Of a DNA stretch of 6,442 nt, positions 5,259 to 6,442 are shown in pieces. This stretch comes from JAIVHA01 sp965367295 (lineage in GTDB: Bacteria > Pseudomonadota > Gammaproteobacteria > DSM-19610). How positions within the stretch are numbered: the first letter of the stretch is position 1; each line of letters opens with the position of its first letter. The stretch covers positions 1-6,442 of the forward strand of contig CBDUHN010000071.1 of NCBI GenBank assembly GCA_965367295.1, written 5' to 3'. The translations under genes were made by a program, and so were the position numbers. The notes below the pieces were generated by a model that was not told the origin of the DNA, ran no database searches, and was given only the letters and a program-made list of their open reading frames with translations.

Positions 5259-5269
5259 TCCCAGGCGAG

Positions 5270-5302
5270 AAAAACGGCGGGTGCGAATTGATTCGCACCT
5301 GC
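5270..5302 (-). terminator. Intrinsic terminator of the DUF268 methyltransferase gene
   Basis: GGTGCGAAT (5280-5288) and ATTCGCACC (5291-5299) form a perfect 9-bp stem around TG. It extends to 12 pairs (5277-5302) with one G-T wobble. On the minus strand, two bases after the extended stem comes a run of five T (5274-5270). It lies about 60 bases after the stop at 5363, so it ends the leftward DUF268 transcript before the small membrane-protein gene. Confidence 0.75.
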
Positions 5303-5362
5303 AGGGTCCATGGCAAGATGAGATGCCAATCCTTGCGGACCTGAATCCACCCGGGGAAAACC

Positions 5363-6103
5363 TCAGCGCTTGCGCAATTCGAAAATGGCACATCCATATT
5401 GGCAATCAAAGTTCCGGGCCACGTCGGCATCAGGCAACCCCGCGCTCTCATGGAGATCCCCGCTATCATCGACATAGGAAAAATCCACGATGTCGTATTT
5501 CGGTTTGATCAACTGAAGCAGATAGGCCACCGAGAATACCCGATGGGCATCGAACTCGATGCGTTGCGGCCCCATCGGCACAGAGAAATAGAATCGGCCT
5601 CCCGGCTTCAGCAGCCGATACAGATTTTCAAAGCCTTTCAGATAGCCATCATATTCGATCGGGTCTCCATAGCGACCCAGACCGAAGTGCTCAAGGGCAT
5701 GCAGACAGGACAGGGAATCCGTGCTCTCAACGAGTTCAGCAGAAAGCGTGCCCATGATGTCGCATTGCGCGAATTGCACATTGGGAATGGTGTTGGGCAG
5801 GTCGCGGATATCCAGTACCTTGATGGTGCGAAAAGAGGCCACATGCGCGACAAAGCCGTCGACGCGTGAGCCGATATCCACATGGGTATCCGGATGGTTG
5901 GCGAAAATCCGCCGGGCCACCAGCAGGTCCTGATGGAAGTAATGGCCGGTGGCGGAACCGCTGGATTCATACCGGTCACGGTAGCAGGGATAGGGTTTCC
6001 CAAACGTGAATGGCAGCACGGAGGATGCGGCCTGGCGTTGTAATTCTTTCAGGTTCGCACGATAGATCCTGCGACTCTGGATATGTCTGGCTAATCGACT
6101 CAT
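5363..6103 (-). CDS. DUF268 family protein, putative class I methyltransferase
   Basis: The product has 246 residues. The diagnostic DUF268 segments are VDIGSRVDGFVAHVASF (75-91, replacing the SAM glycine loop), VLDIRDLPNTIPNVQF (96-111), LSCLHALEHFGLGRYGDPIE (131-150), LLKPGGRFYFSVPMG (164-178) and AHRVFS (186-191). The layout is that of a class I SAM methyltransferase with a divergent glycine loop; family members are often found next to glycan or O-antigen biosynthesis genes. The N-terminal ~30 residues are basic and may be a separate helix. The acceptor is unknown. The start ATG at 6103 has a GGA element about 8 bases upstream. The gene has its own terminator at 5270-5302 and lower GC than the central operon. 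Confidence 0.88.
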   Translation of the reverse strand: MSRLARHIQSRRIYRANLKELQRQAASSVLPFTFGKPYPCYRDRYESSGSATGHYFHQDLLVARRIFANHPDTHVDIGSRVDGFVAHVASFRTIKVLDIRDLPNTIPNVQFAQCDIMGTLSAELVESTDSLSCLHALEHFGLGRYGDPIEYDGYLKGFENLYRLLKPGGRFYFSVPMGPQRIEFDAHRVFSVAYLLQLIKPKYDIVDFSYVDDSGDLHESAGLPDADVARNFDCQYGCAIFELRKR

Positions 6104-6388
6104 TGTTCATCCGGCATGCTGCTGACGCTGTTCCAGTGCGGAACGCATCATGCCCCATGCCGGCAATGATTTACAAGGTTTGCTGCCGGAGCCATTCGGG
6201 AATACGCGGGATTCACCGCTTTCAGGCCACCTGTTTCAGCAGATGGCTATCGGGAGGTAGAAGATTCACAGGACCCCCATCCTGCAAGACTATTTGCAAT
6301 GAATCGACTTGCCCGATTTTATGGATCAGGATTGCTCCGGGAAACGTGGAGCCATGCATCAGCCCGGCTCCATCCGGCACCCGGTTCC
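6104..6388. other. 285-base gap, largely unassigned
   Basis: This lies between the DUF268 gene and the partial gene at the right edge, both on the minus strand. It contains the doubtful ORF at 6222-6359 and a 7-bp inverted repeat TGGAGCC/GGCTCCA (6347-6372, 12-base loop). On the minus strand that repeat is followed only by CGTTTCCC, so it is at best a weak terminator for the edge gene. No clear promoter for the DUF268 gene is seen. Confidence 0.5.
6222..6359 (-). CDS. Doubtful 45-aa ORF, no recognised family
   Basis: ATG at 6359 follows GGAG with 8-base spacing and reads MHGSTFPGAILIHKIGQVDS through to TGA at 6222-6224. The frame is also open upstream (ATG 6404 gives 60 aa) and to the window edge, but that part overlaps the coding-like tail at 6389-6442 in another frame. 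Third positions are not strongly biased and no domain is recognised, so it may be a chance ORF. Confidence 0.2.
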   Translation of the reverse strand: MHGSTFPGAILIHKIGQVDSLQIVLQDGGPVNLLPPDSHLLKQVA

Positions 6389-6442
6389 CTAGTGCGCGGC
6401 CCATTGCACGGTGCTGAGATCGACACCGTCCTGGTACATCTC
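6389..6442 (-). CDS. C-terminal 17 codons of an unidentified protein (partial, cut by right edge)
   Basis: The minus strand from the edge reads EMYQDGVDLSTVQWAAH and then TAG at 6391-6389. Fourteen of 17 third positions are G or C, as in the well-supported genes, and the sequence is protein-like, so this is probably the true end of a gene entering from the right. It is too short to assign. It would be upstream of and co-directional with the DUF268 gene. Confidence 0.5.
   Translation of the reverse strand, partial: EMYQDGVDLSTVQWAAH

Noticed and set aside
5399..5869. 156-aa plus-strand ORF opposite DUF268
   Set aside because: It overlaps the conserved DUF268 motifs in antisense and has no supported start or family.
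1..6442. CRISPR array or tRNA/rRNA genes
   Set aside because: No regularly spaced direct repeats and no cloverleaf or rRNA-like segments were seen.

Overview
The window looks like chromosomal DNA of a gammaproteobacterium. The centre (about 1048-4803) is GC-rich and encodes an HDOD-GAF protein, an LsrG-like monooxygenase, an iron-type alcohol dehydrogenase and a DUF938 protein, a combination typical of that class. The left ~0.85 kb is visibly AT-richer and of different origin. The right ~1.3 kb has intermediate composition and carries a DUF268 methyltransferase of the kind found beside surface-glycan genes. The genus cannot be fixed from the sequence alone.

Left region (1-~850): the best-supported unusual element is an integron attC recombination site at 176-238, read on the minus strand. 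Both core boxes are present (ATTTAAC and GTTAGGT), with pairing inner boxes and one extrahelical base. It separates two minus-strand genes arranged as gene cassettes: a small three-helix membrane protein (233-670), whose stop codon lies inside the attC, and the start of a protein resembling BRCT-domain cassette proteins (1-160, cut by the window edge). The first cassette begins at a second core box at 682-688. A bulged 16-bp hairpin lies just beyond it, but no integrase gene or complete second attC is visible. This is therefore either the end of a larger array or an integrase-less cassette cluster.

Region ~740-1047 holds a doubtful 40-codon ORF whose 3' end is formed by a short palindromic dispersed repeat. 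HDOD-GAF gene 1048-2583 (minus) is divergent from a compact plus-strand operon, 2715-4803: LsrG-like ABM monooxygenase, group III iron-containing alcohol dehydrogenase with an altered metal site, and DUF938 putative methyltransferase. The three genes overlap by 4 bases at each junction, so translational coupling is likely. Together they suggest oxidation or reduction of a small carbonyl or alcohol compound, but the substrate is unknown.

From 4791 rightwards everything is on the minus strand. A 53-aa membrane protein (4925-5086) is followed by a 68-bp inverted-repeat-bounded dispersed element, then by an intrinsic terminator whose T-tract lies inside the 3' end of the opposing DUF938 gene. Next come an intergenic stretch rich in GTGACG palindromes, the terminator of the DUF268 gene, the DUF268 methyltransferase (5363-6103), a largely unassigned 285-bp gap, and the last 17 codons of another minus-strand gene at the right edge.
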